Made by a program: the position numbers and the translations under genes
Assembly: GCA_003219225.1 (NCBI GenBank)
Contig: QHPZ01000093.1
Span: 1-5,206, forward strand
Direction: 5' to 3'
Source: Verrucomicrobiota bacterium
GTDB lineage: Bacteria > Verrucomicrobiota > Verrucomicrobiia > Chthoniobacterales > UBA10450
Length of the DNA stretch: 5,206 bases
Notes under the pieces: model-generated
Database searches by the model: none
Seen by the model: only the letters and a program-made list of their open reading frames with translations
Told to the model about the DNA's origin: nothing
Shown here: positions 1 through 5,206 of the stretch, one piece after another
Numbering within the stretch: position 1 is the stretch's first letter
Layout of the letters: every line of letters begins with the position of its first letter

Positions 1-541
1 CGGCCGGAAAATTCCAGCGATTCAATCCGACCTCAAACATTTCTCCGGCACCGAGCGCAGCGGCGCCGGCCGTGTCGCCGTGATAGGCATTCTGGAATGC
101 GATGAACTGATGACGCCGCGAGTTTCTCAATTGCCAATATTGATCGGCGATTCGCAATGCGACCTCCACGCCGGTTGAACCGTCATCGGAATAGAAAACG
201 CGAGTCAGCGTTTCCTTCGGGAAAAGATCGACAATTGATTGTGCGAGCTCGATGGCCGGCGGGTTGGTGAATCCGAGAAAGGACGTGTGGGCAACGCGAT
301 CGAGCTGTGCGCGAATCGCAGCATTGATGTGTGTGTGATTGTGGCCGTGGATGTTCGTCCAGATCGAGGAGTTCCCATCGATGTATTCACGCCCGCGGCT
401 ATCGCGCAGGATCGCGCCGTGTCCTTCCACAAGCACGAGCGGCTCATGCTCAAGCGCACACCATTCGGGCATGTTCGTGAACGGATGCCAGAGCACTTGT
501 TTGTCGAGCGCGACCAGTCTTTCTGTGTTCCACTCAGTCAT
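1..541 (-). CDS. bioA: Adenosylmethionine-8-amino-7-oxononanoate aminotransferase (BioA), N-terminal 180 residues, cut by the window edge
   Basis: This PLP-dependent class III aminotransferase makes 7,8-diaminopelargonate from 7-keto-8-aminopelargonate, with S-adenosylmethionine as amino donor, in cytoplasmic biotin synthesis. Reading leftward from the ATG at 541-539 gives 180 residues with no stop. The BioA marks are in order: WHPFTNM (18-24) near the N-terminus, the YIDGNSSIWTNIHGHNH block (53-69), the phosphate-binding GST (121-123) in SDDGSTGVEVAL, and the AYHGDT motif (152-157), whose Tyr153 would stack on the PLP ring. HPFT and YHGDT favour BioA over other class III aminotransferases. 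The family is about 420 residues, so the PLP lysine and C-terminal half lie beyond base 1. No good Shine-Dalgarno sits at the usual distance; a GAGG lies about 25 bases upstream, inside a repeat. The start is chosen because the family usually begins about 20 residues before HPFT. Confidence 0.93.
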   Translation of the reverse strand, partial: MTEWNTERLVALDKQVLWHPFTNMPEWCALEHEPLVLVEGHGAILRDSRGREYIDGNSSIWTNIHGHNHTHINAAIRAQLDRVAHTSFLGFTNPPAIELAQSIVDLFPKETLTRVFYSDDGSTGVEVALRIADQYWQLRNSRRHQFIAFQNAYHGDTAGAAALGAGEMFEVGLNRWNFPA

Positions 542-566
542 CGGTGTTGCGCAATCACACGAAGTA

Positions 567-617
567 CGTCCTCTAATCCGCCTCTCCCCGGCTGCAGGGA
601 GAGGATTGAGGTGAGGG
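567..617 (-). repeat. Left copy of the inverted palindromic repeat bracketing the DUF559 gene
   Basis: Read on the minus strand, this stretch begins CCCTCACCTCAATCCTCTCC and contains a hairpin with an 8-base perfect stem (581-588 with 597-604) and an 8-base loop, followed by GCGG. The copy at 1011-1062 matches it in opposite orientation: outside the loops the first 21 bases differ at one position, and the next 11 bases (GGGAGAGGCGG) are identical. Weaker similarity continues to a shared GACG at the outer end. A further match, GAAAA then GCACA followed by nine unmatched bases before CCCTCAC, occurs on the inner side of both copies and suggests a homologous arm extending to about 636. The element resembles the short palindromic (REP-like) repeats scattered in many bacterial genomes. 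Its outer end is 25 bases from the bioA start codon. Confidence 0.85.
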
Positions 618-668
618 GTGGCGGATTGTGCTTTTCGCAAGGAATCGCAGTGGCTAAACAATCGCCTA

Positions 669-1058
669 ATGAGCCATGCCAGTTATCTCCGTACGCGTGC
701 GACCGACTGCGAACGGATTCTCTGGCGCCATTTTCGGAATCGAAACTTCGCCGGTTACAAGTTTCGACGACAGCATCCGATCGATCCTTACATCTTGGAT
801 TTCTACTGTCCGGACGCGAAGCTGGCAATTGAGCTCGATGGTTCAGGCCACGGATACCAGCTTCCAGAGAGACGCGATCAAGCGCGAGCAGAATCTCTAG
901 CCAGACAAGGAATTGCTGTAATTCGATTCTGGAATCATCAAGTGCGAGAAGAGCTCGACAGTGTTCTCCAAGCGATCTGGTTCGCGCTTGAAAAACGCAC
1001 ACCGAGTAATCCCTCACTTCAATCCTCTCCCTTTGCGAAAGGGAGAGGCGGTTTATGA
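669..1058 (+). CDS. DUF559 (Vsr-like endonuclease fold) protein
   Basis: The 129-residue product matches the DUF559 family, small predicted nucleases related to the very-short-patch-repair endonuclease fold; the biological role is not established. Visible marks are ATDCERILWRHFRNR (11-25), KFRRQHPIDPYILDFYC (31-47), IELDGSGH (54-61) and VIRFWNHQV (84-92). Asp44, Glu55, Asp57 and His61 are the likely metal-site residues. ATG 669 is preferred because family members start shortly before the ATDCERILW-type segment; a GTG at 618 would add 17 residues partly derived from the left repeat. No convincing ribosome site precedes either. The domain ends near residue 108. The last 16 residues (from Asn114) and the stop codon are encoded by the right-hand palindromic repeat, so the tail is probably a read-in extension and not part of the fold. 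It could be a functional nuclease or a passenger of the repeat unit. Confidence 0.88.
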   Translation: MSHASYLRTRATDCERILWRHFRNRNFAGYKFRRQHPIDPYILDFYCPDAKLAIELDGSGHGYQLPERRDQARAESLARQGIAVIRFWNHQVREELDSVLQAIWFALEKRTPSNPSLQSSPFAKGRGGL

Positions 1059-1062
1059 GACG
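1011..1062 (+). repeat. Right copy of the inverted palindromic repeat, overlapping the DUF559 3' end
   Basis: This copy starts CCCTCACTTCAATCCTCTCC and forms a perfect 11-base stem (1024-1034 with 1038-1048) around a GCG loop, then GCGG and a short AT-rich stretch. It matches the 567-617 copy in inverted orientation, with differences concentrated in the loop. It encodes the tail of the DUF559 product and provides its TGA stop (1056-1058). No run of T follows the stem on the plus strand, so it is not a typical intrinsic terminator, although it could slow polymerase or protect an mRNA 3' end. It ends seven bases before the stop of the convergent small gene. Confidence 0.85.
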
Positions 1063-1069
1063 TTTCTTG

Positions 1070-1327
1070 CTAATTGCTCTCGTGATCGCGAATTAGTTTC
1101 TCGACTGAGGTGACATCATCGGCCGAAGCGCGGCGGCGCTGATATTTTCGCGCGATGATTTGCTTGAGCTGCAATAAGTCATCGAGCGATGGCCGCTCGT
1201 GGTAAGTCCAGTTCAACTCACCCGCGCCTTTGGATTGCAGCCGCCAGCGACCCCCAAATCTTGTCGCGCGCACCTCGCGCTTGCGGCCCTCGGGATCTTT
1301 CTCCGTCCATATGTGTTGACTCGGCAT
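1070..1327 (-). CDS. Small basic protein of unknown function (85 aa)
   Basis: I do not recognise a named family. The product starts MPSQHIWTEKDPEGRKREVR and is rich in Arg and Lys, with several Trp. A central stretch (TRFGGRWRLQSKGAGELNWTY, about residues 22-42) looks like beta strands. The C-terminal half, from about residue 47, is probably helical and carries the basic cluster KYQRRR. No signal peptide or membrane segment is seen. The sequence has the composition of a real soluble protein, unlike the overlapping plus-strand reading, which is Ser/Pro/Arg-rich and unstructured. An AGGG about 10 bases before the ATG is a weak ribosome site. The gene is divergent from the CPBP gene with 26 bases between them and would read toward bioA if the DUF559 cassette were absent. 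The basic character permits nucleic-acid binding, but that is speculation. Confidence 0.65.
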   Translation of the reverse strand: MPSQHIWTEKDPEGRKREVRATRFGGRWRLQSKGAGELNWTYHERPSLDDLLQLKQIIARKYQRRRASADDVTSVEKLIRDHESN

Positions 1328-1346
1328 CTCGGGAAAACCCTACAAT
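1316..1346 (+). promoter_or_regulatory. Possible sigma70-type promoter for the CPBP-comF-accD-folC run
   Basis: TTGACT (1316-1321) and TACAAT (1341-1346) resemble -35 and -10 boxes, with 19 bases between them, slightly longer than the usual 17. Transcription would begin near 1353, essentially at the TTG proposed as the CPBP start, implying a very short or absent leader. The -35 box lies inside the first codons of the divergent small gene. On the other strand, TATTGT (1347-1342) could serve as a -10 box for that gene, so the region may be a bidirectional promoter. This was found by eye and is uncertain. Confidence 0.35.
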
Positions 1347-1353
1347 AGCAAAG

Positions 1354-2235
1354 TTGAAAGACGCAGTCCGGCTACTGATTTATCTCGCGGCCAGCGTGCT
1401 GCTCGCCGCCATGATTGCGCCGCCACTTTTCTGGGCGGCGCAAGCGCTGGCCACACACGATTTGTTTCGCTTTCTCGCCGATTTCGACTTCGAGACTTTT
1501 TTCCACCGGGCGCTGCTCATTGCGCTCCTGGCCTTGGTTTGGCCGCTTGTGCGCTCGATCCGCCTTCGGACTTGGCGAGATCTCGCGCTGGAACCAAATC
1601 CGCGCTGGCTGCGGGATGTTCTTGCCGGCTTTCTTCTGGCGGCGCTTCCCCTGCTCTGCTGCGGCCTGCTGCTGCTCGTGCTCGGCGTCTTTTCACTACG
1701 CTCCTCCATTGACTGGCTCGATTTCCTGCAGCTCGCGGGAGCATCGATCGCCGTACCGGTGATTGAGGAAACTTTTTTTCGCGGCTTGGTTCTCGGCGTC
1801 TTATTAAAGAGCGGCCGCAGGTACATGTCGATCATTCTCAGCGCGGCGCTGTTCGCGATCGTTCATTTCCTGAAAGCGCCGGAGCGAACGTCTCCGGTCG
1901 TGACCTGGTTGTCCGGATTCGGTTCAATCGCCCATTCCTTTCACCAGTTCGCCAAGCCGATGCTGGTGAGTGCCGCCTTTACGACCTTGTTCCTGCTCGG
2001 TGTGATTTTGGCTGACGCGCGTGTGCGCACCCGCTCACTTTGGTTGGCGATTGGACTGCATGGCGGCTGGATTTTTGCAAGGGGCCTGTTCCAGGCGCTT
2101 GCGCGTCGAGAAGTCGTCGCCCTGCCCTGGCTGGGCAAAAATCTTCTCGTGGGCATCGTGCCGCTCGCCCTCGCCGGATTGACGTGGATATTAATGCGCG
2201 GCTGGTCGAAACATGTTGATCCTGCCAAAAGTTAA
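1354..2235 (+). CDS. CPBP-family intramembrane glutamic endopeptidase (Abi/Rce1-like)
   Basis: This is a 293-residue polytopic membrane protein of the CPBP (CAAX protease and bacteriocin-processing) family. The three signature motifs are present: EETFFRG with Glu138, Glu139 and Arg143; FAIVH with Phe167 and His171; and LHGGW with His236. These correspond to the catalytic and metal-proximal residues in the family. About seven or eight hydrophobic segments are visible, for example around residues 7-33, 53-66, 90-113, 126-137, 160-172, 203-220, 229-243 and 265-284. The TTG at 1354 is chosen because it immediately precedes the first membrane segment. Upstream in-frame codons back to 1189 read as unstructured sequence on top of the divergent small gene. 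ATG 1411 is an alternative but would cut into the first membrane segment. The end overlaps comF by 23 bases, suggesting coupling. The substrate is unknown; family members process peptides or prenylated proteins or act in immunity. Confidence 0.85.
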   Translation: MKDAVRLLIYLAASVLLAAMIAPPLFWAAQALATHDLFRFLADFDFETFFHRALLIALLALVWPLVRSIRLRTWRDLALEPNPRWLRDVLAGFLLAALPLLCCGLLLLVLGVFSLRSSIDWLDFLQLAGASIAVPVIEETFFRGLVLGVLLKSGRRYMSIILSAALFAIVHFLKAPERTSPVVTWLSGFGSIAHSFHQFAKPMLVSAAFTTLFLLGVILADARVRTRSLWLAIGLHGGWIFARGLFQALARREVVALPWLGKNLLVGIVPLALAGLTWILMRGWSKHVDPAKS

Positions 2236-2909
2236 TTTTATCGGCGCGGTGGCCTCGCTGCTTTATCCGCCGGTCTGCGCAATTTGTTCGGCCAATGTCA
2301 GCGCCGGCGAGCATCTCTGTTCCGACTGTGACGCGAAGCTGGTGCGCATTGTGCCGCCGTTTTGCACCAGATGTTCCGAGCCATTTAGCGGTGCGATCAG
2401 CGCAAGCTTTACCTGTGCAAACTGCGGCCAGCGGGCGTTGGATTTCGATGCTGCCGTAGCAGCTTACCGCAGTCGAGGCATTGTGCGCCGCGTCCTTCTT
2501 GAGTTTAAGTATCACAAGCAAATTCACCTGCGCCATCTCGCTGCACGCTGGCTGTTTGCCGCGCTGGACGACGAGCGGCTGCGCGGCCGCACCTTCGACC
2601 TCATCGTCCCGGTGCCGCTGCATCCGGCCCGGGAGCGCGAGCGCGGTTTTAACCAAAGCGCCTTGCTGGCCGAATTGCTGAGCGCGAAGATATCGATCAA
2701 ATCGATGCCGGTGCTCGAGCGCATTCGCTACACCACCACCCAGACCGCATTCGATCGCGCCGAGCGGATGAAAAATTTGCATGGCGCATTCCGTTTACGA
2801 AAAAACGCCGACCATCCTGACCACCGGCTCCACTTTGAGCGAGTGCGCGCGAGTATTCAAGAAAGCAGGCGCTCGTTCCGTCCATGCCGCGACGGCGGCA
2901 CGCGCATAG
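2213..2909 (+). pseudogene. comF: ComF-family phosphoribosyltransferase-like protein, frame-broken and lacking the PRPP-loop aspartates
   Basis: Intact ComF/GntX proteins are about 230-250 residues, with zinc ribbons followed by a type I phosphoribosyltransferase-like domain; in naturally competent bacteria ComF supports DNA uptake. From ATG 2213 the reading frame shows four CxxC pairs (Cys22/25, 36/39, 51/54, 68/71), PVPLHP (133-138), RERGFNQ (142-148) and the TQTAFDRAERMKNLHGAFRL block (176-195). After residue 199 (about base 2812) similarity stops in this frame. It resumes one frame over from 2814 as ILTTGSTLSECARVFKKAG and runs to TAG 2907-2909. The family's segment ending in the acidic pair before LTTGST is absent. 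Spacing and frame fit a loss of about 32 bases. Without that pair PRPP binding should fail. The uncorrected frame runs on to 3571 over accD. A sequencing or assembly error is the main alternative. The gene overlaps the CPBP end by 23 bases, and its TAG lies three bases before accD. Confidence 0.8.
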
Positions 2910-2912
2910 CTT

Positions 2913-3758
2913 ATGGCCATTTTCAAAAAACCGGCGATCAAAACCGAGCCACGGAAAAAGCGCGACATCCCGCACGGCCTCTTCCAGAAGTGTCCCGGCT
3001 GCGGCAACGTGGTGCACGAGATCGAGCTGGCGCAGAACCAGCGGGTCTGCCCGCATTGCGATCATCACTTTACTCAGTCGGCACGAGAACGGCTCGATTA
3101 CCTCCTCGACCGGGAAACATTCGTGGAAACGGACGCCGATCTGAAATCTATCGATACCCTGCGTTTTCAGGGAATGGCCAGCTACAAAGATCGCCTCAAA
3201 AATTATCAACAACGCATCGGTTTGATCGACGCCGTGATCAGCGGTCACGGCATGATCGACGGTTACAAGGTGGCGATTGCCGTGATGGATTTCGGTTTCC
3301 TCGCCGCTACCATGGGCTCGGTCGTGGGCGAGCGGATTACCCGCACAATCGAATACGGCACCGCCGAGCGCGCCCCGGTCGTCATTGTGTCTGCGTCAGG
3401 CGGAGCGCGCATGTACGAAGGAATGTTGAGCCTGATGCAAATGGCCAAAACCAGCGGCGCACTGACGCGCCATGCCGAGCAACGTCTGCCTTACATTTCC
3501 GTGCTCACCAATCCGACCACCGCCGGCGTCATGGCCAGCTTTGCCTCGCTCGGCGACGTGATCATCGCTGAGCCAAAAAGCATGATCGGTTTTGCCGGAC
3601 CGCGCGTGATCAAGGAAACCACTCACCAGGATTTACCCAAGGAATTCCAAACCGCCGAATTTCTCCAGGACCACGGCTTGATCGACATGATCGTGCACCG
3701 CAAACATATGCGCGAACAAATCAGCCGTTTGCTCAGCTATTTGTCCATCTCGCCGTGA
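2913..3758 (+). CDS. accD: Acetyl-CoA carboxylase carboxyltransferase subunit beta (AccD)
   Basis: AccD pairs with AccA to transfer the carboxyl group from biotin on BCCP to acetyl-CoA, giving malonyl-CoA for fatty acid synthesis in the cytoplasm. The 281-residue product is of normal family length. The N-terminal zinc ribbon has CPGC (27-30) and CPHC (46-49). The crotonase-like carboxyltransferase domain shows MDFGFLAATMGSVVGE (125-140), SASGGARM (160-167) with the oxyanion-forming glycines, SLMQMAKTSGAL and GFAGPRVI. All landmarks are present. The ATG at 2913 gives the usual MAIFKKP-type start. No strong Shine-Dalgarno is visible, so translation may depend on coupling to comF, whose proper stop lies three bases upstream. 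The stop overlaps the folC start in a GTGA. The enzyme uses biotin, whose synthesis gene bioA is nearby but not in the same transcription unit. Confidence 0.97.
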   Translation: MAIFKKPAIKTEPRKKRDIPHGLFQKCPGCGNVVHEIELAQNQRVCPHCDHHFTQSARERLDYLLDRETFVETDADLKSIDTLRFQGMASYKDRLKNYQQRIGLIDAVISGHGMIDGYKVAIAVMDFGFLAATMGSVVGERITRTIEYGTAERAPVVIVSASGGARMYEGMLSLMQMAKTSGALTRHAEQRLPYISVLTNPTTAGVMASFASLGDVIIAEPKSMIGFAGPRVIKETTHQDLPKEFQTAEFLQDHGLIDMIVHRKHMREQISRLLSYLSISP

Positions 3759-5029
3759 ACGTGGGAGGGCCCGAAACCCGGCCTGAGCCCGCCGAAGAGG
3801 TCCCGCGAGCGTCGCTTTCCTACAACGAAGCGCTCGCCTGGCTTTACGGACTGCAGCGCTTCGGAATCAAGCTTGGCTTGGAAAATATCCAGCGCCTGAT
3901 CCAGGCGTTGGCGATCGATCTTGCCGGCGCGCGGGTCATTCACGTTGCCGGCACAAATGGCAAGGGGTCGGTTTGCGCGATGATCGATTCGATCGCGCGC
4001 GCCCGAGGCTACCGCACCGGTCTCTTCACCTCCCCTCACCTCATCAGCTTTCGCGAACGCATCCGCATCGCCGGCCAAATGATTTCGGACACCGACGTTG
4101 CTCTTGGCCTGACTAAAATCCGCGCGCTCATCGAAAAGTGGGAGCCGCGTCCGACATTTTTTGAGGTCGCGACTGCAGTTGCCCTTCAACATTTCGCCGC
4201 GAACAAGATCGACATCCTCATTCTCGAGACCGGACTGGGTGGGCGGCTCGACGCCACGAATGCGGTCCAGTCGAATGTATCTGTCATTACCGCGATCGAT
4301 CTCGATCACCAAAAGTGGTTGGGCTATTCCATTGAAGAAATTGCCGCGGAAAAAGCCGGCATCATCAAGCGAGACACCCCGGTGATCTGCGCGCCGCAGC
4401 CTTTCCCGGCCGAAGGAATCGTTGAAAGCCGAGCGGCGGAATTGAAAGCGCCGTTTCAGCTTGTTTACGAACGCTACGGGCCGATGCCAATCGCATTGCA
4501 CGGCGCGCATCAAAAACAAAACGCCGCGCTCGCCGTCGCCGCATTGCGCGCCGCCAGGATCGAGATCGACGAGTCAGCAATCACGCGCGGTCTTTTGTCG
4601 GTCGAGTGGCCGGCACGTTTTCAGCGCTGGGACCATCGCACCATCATCGACGGCGCGCATAACCCAATGGCCGCGCGCGCACTCGCCGATACCTGGCGCG
4701 ACACTTTCGGCGGCCAACGCACCACCCTCGTCCTCGCCATTCTCGATGATAAAGATCTACGCGGCATCTGCGAAGCGCTGGCCCCGATCAGTCAGCACGC
4801 AATCCTCCCGCGGATCCGCAGCGAACGCGCCGCCAACCCTCAGGAGCTCGCCAGGATTTTGCTTAATCTTGGTGTGCCTTGCCAGATCGGCGGCACCGTC
4901 GGCGAGGCGCTGCAGAAGGCGCACGCCCGCGAAGCGCCAATTCTGATCACCGGCTCGTTGCATTTCGCCGGCGAAGCCCTCGCCCATCTCGAAGGCCGCC
5001 CCGCCGCTTTCGAAGAATGCGCGCAGTAG
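3755..5029 (+). CDS. folC: Bifunctional folylpolyglutamate synthase / dihydrofolate synthase (FolC)
   Basis: FolC adds glutamate to dihydropteroate and to reduced folates using ATP, keeping folate cofactors in the cell. The 424-residue product has the Mur-ligase-type layout. The ATP P-loop is AGTNGKGSV (65-73), followed by FTSPHLISFRERI (91-103), the ETGLGGRLDATN block (158-169), Asp184-His185, and AAEKAGIIK (197-205) with Lys200, the residue that is carbamylated in the family. The C-terminal domain shows GAHQKQNAA and DGAHNP (299-304). All key residues are present. The GTG at 3755 overlaps the accD stop (GTGA), a common coupled start, and yields about 20 residues before the conserved SYNEALAWLYGLQ. 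GTG 3761 is a close alternative. The accD-folC adjacency also occurs in Escherichia coli. Whether both enzyme activities are present cannot be decided from the sequence. Confidence 0.96.
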   Translation: MNVGGPETRPEPAEEVPRASLSYNEALAWLYGLQRFGIKLGLENIQRLIQALAIDLAGARVIHVAGTNGKGSVCAMIDSIARARGYRTGLFTSPHLISFRERIRIAGQMISDTDVALGLTKIRALIEKWEPRPTFFEVATAVALQHFAANKIDILILETGLGGRLDATNAVQSNVSVITAIDLDHQKWLGYSIEEIAAEKAGIIKRDTPVICAPQPFPAEGIVESRAAELKAPFQLVYERYGPMPIALHGAHQKQNAALAVAALRAARIEIDESAITRGLLSVEWPARFQRWDHRTIIDGAHNPMAARALADTWRDTFGGQRTTLVLAILDDKDLRGICEALAPISQHAILPRIRSERAANPQELARILLNLGVPCQIGGTVGEALQKAHAREAPILITGSLHFAGEALAHLEGRPAAFEECAQ

Positions 5030-5046
5030 TCTGAATTTTTCAAAAC

Positions 5047-5121
5047 ACCGCGAAGGACACGAAGCTCACCAAGTTAACTTGGAGCTCTTTTGTTCTTCGT
5101 ATTCTTCGTGACCTTCGCGGT
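5047..5121. repeat. Large inverted repeat made of 9-base units between convergent folC and metG
   Basis: The outer arms, 5047-5064 and 5104-5121, are 18 bases each and complementary with one mismatch. Each arm is made of 9-base units ending in AAG: on the plus strand ACCGCGAAG, GACACGAAG, CTCACCAAG; on the minus strand from 5121 ACCGCGAAG, GTCACGAAG, AATACGAAG. They converge on a perfect 14-base palindrome, CCAAGTTAACTTGG (5069-5082). Together this could form a long imperfect hairpin. It begins 17 bases after the folC stop and ends four bases before the metG stop, so a bidirectional terminator role is reasonable, although there is no clean T tract. Similar CGCGAAGGACACGAAG-type repeats are, to my recollection, scattered between genes in several phyla, which suggests a dispersed repeat family. 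Confidence 0.8.
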
Positions 5122-5125
5122 TAAA

Positions 5126-5206
5126 TTAATCCGTCTCAATCCGCGGGAACAACGGCACCGGTTTGCCGACCACATGCCCGTCCGGCAACTTCCCCCACTC
5201 CGCATC
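5126..5206 (-). CDS. metG: C-terminal 26 residues of a probable methionyl-tRNA synthetase
   Basis: The minus strand from the window edge reads in frame to TAA (5128-5126) and ends KLPDGHVVGKPVPLFPRIE followed by Thr-Asp. The GKPxPLFPRI ending is typical of methionyl-tRNA synthetases that stop after the anticodon-binding domain, without the extra C-terminal tRNA-binding module. The enzyme charges tRNA-Met with methionine. Only the tail is in view, so catalytic motifs cannot be checked and the call rests on this ending. The gene is convergent with folC, with the 9-base-unit inverted repeat between their stops. Confidence 0.7.
   Translation of the reverse strand, partial: DAEWGKLPDGHVVGKPVPLFPRIETD

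Larger units (their letters stand above)
567..1062 (+). mobile_element. Putative repeat-bracketed DUF559 cassette
   Basis: A single plus-strand DUF559 gene is enclosed by two inverted copies of the same palindromic repeat, about 496 bases end to end. The genes on both sides (bioA and a small unknown gene) are on the minus strand, so the unit interrupts an otherwise co-directional pair. There is no transposase and no obvious target-site duplication, apart from a GACG shared at the outer ends in inverted orientation, which belongs to the repeat. That the unit moves, or once moved, is inference from architecture alone. The repeats could instead be independent REP-like insertions or remnants of a larger element. 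Confidence 0.4.

Noticed and set aside
239..832. Plus-strand open frame of 197 codons across bioA and the start of the DUF559 gene
   Set aside because: It overlaps bioA in antisense and DUF559 in another frame, and its sequence shows no recognisable domain.
538..1017. Minus-strand open frame of 159 codons opposite the DUF559 gene
   Set aside because: The plus strand carries the recognised DUF559 domain; this frame includes the translated left repeat and has no family resemblance.
1024..1048. Intrinsic terminator at the right-hand palindrome
   Set aside because: The stem is strong, but no T tract follows on the plus strand, and on the minus strand the following bases are not T-rich enough.
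567..1062. CRISPR array or classical insertion sequence
   Set aside because: Only two repeat copies exist, in inverted orientation around a gene, with no spacers and no transposase gene.
1189..1353. N-terminal extension of the CPBP protein from ATG 1189
   Set aside because: The 55 added residues are Ser/Pro/Arg-rich, overlap the divergent small gene almost completely and precede the first membrane segment without any signal-peptide pattern.
1979..2782. Long minus-strand open frame (267 codons) opposite CPBP and comF
   Set aside because: It lies wholly antisense to recognised conserved genes and its product resembles no family.
2213..3571. A 452-residue open frame starting as ComF and continuing over accD
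   Set aside because: Only the first ~199 residues match ComF. The rest is the shifted frame over the comF 3' end and accD, Arg/His-rich and without family features, so it is not a real fusion.
3737..4519. Long minus-strand open frame (260 codons) opposite folC
   Set aside because: The plus strand clearly encodes FolC with all its motifs; the antisense frame reflects GC-rich codon use.

Overview
The window is GC-rich bacterial chromosomal DNA with closely packed genes. The protein sequences and the combination of genes (a CPBP membrane protease, a ComF-like gene, accD, folC and metG) suggest a soil Verrucomicrobiota, possibly of the Chthoniobacter/Udaeobacter type. That assignment comes from family recall and was not tested by a search.

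Left part (1-1327): the minus strand carries the 5' portion of bioA (biotin synthesis) and, further right, a small uncharacterised gene. Between them, on the plus strand, lies a short DUF559 endonuclease-fold gene. It is bracketed by two inverted copies of a roughly 50-base palindromic repeat, one 25 bases from the bioA start codon and the other supplying the last codons and the stop of the DUF559 gene. The whole unit (about 567-1062) looks like a small cassette placed between two minus-strand genes.

Central and right part (1354-5029): a tight plus-strand run of a CPBP intramembrane protease, comF, accD and folC, with overlaps or gaps of only a few bases, most likely one transcription unit. 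A possible promoter lies just upstream, in a 26-base divergent intergenic region. The comF copy appears damaged: the N-terminal zinc ribbons and the first half of the phosphoribosyltransferase domain are intact, but the PRPP-loop acidic pair is missing and the C-terminal portion is in another frame. This fits a deletion of about 32 bases. The same frame change removes the normal comF stop, which lies three bases before the accD start. accD (fatty acid synthesis) and folC (folate polyglutamylation) look intact.

Right edge (5030-5206): folC and a convergent minus-strand gene, recognised from its C-terminus as probable metG, are separated by a large inverted repeat. Its arms consist of 9-base units ending in AAG that converge on a central palindrome. 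It could act as a bidirectional terminator or be a dispersed repeat.

The items most worth a second look are the repeat-bracketed DUF559 cassette, the comF lesion and the 9-base periodic hairpin. No CRISPR array, rRNA, tRNA or transposase was seen.
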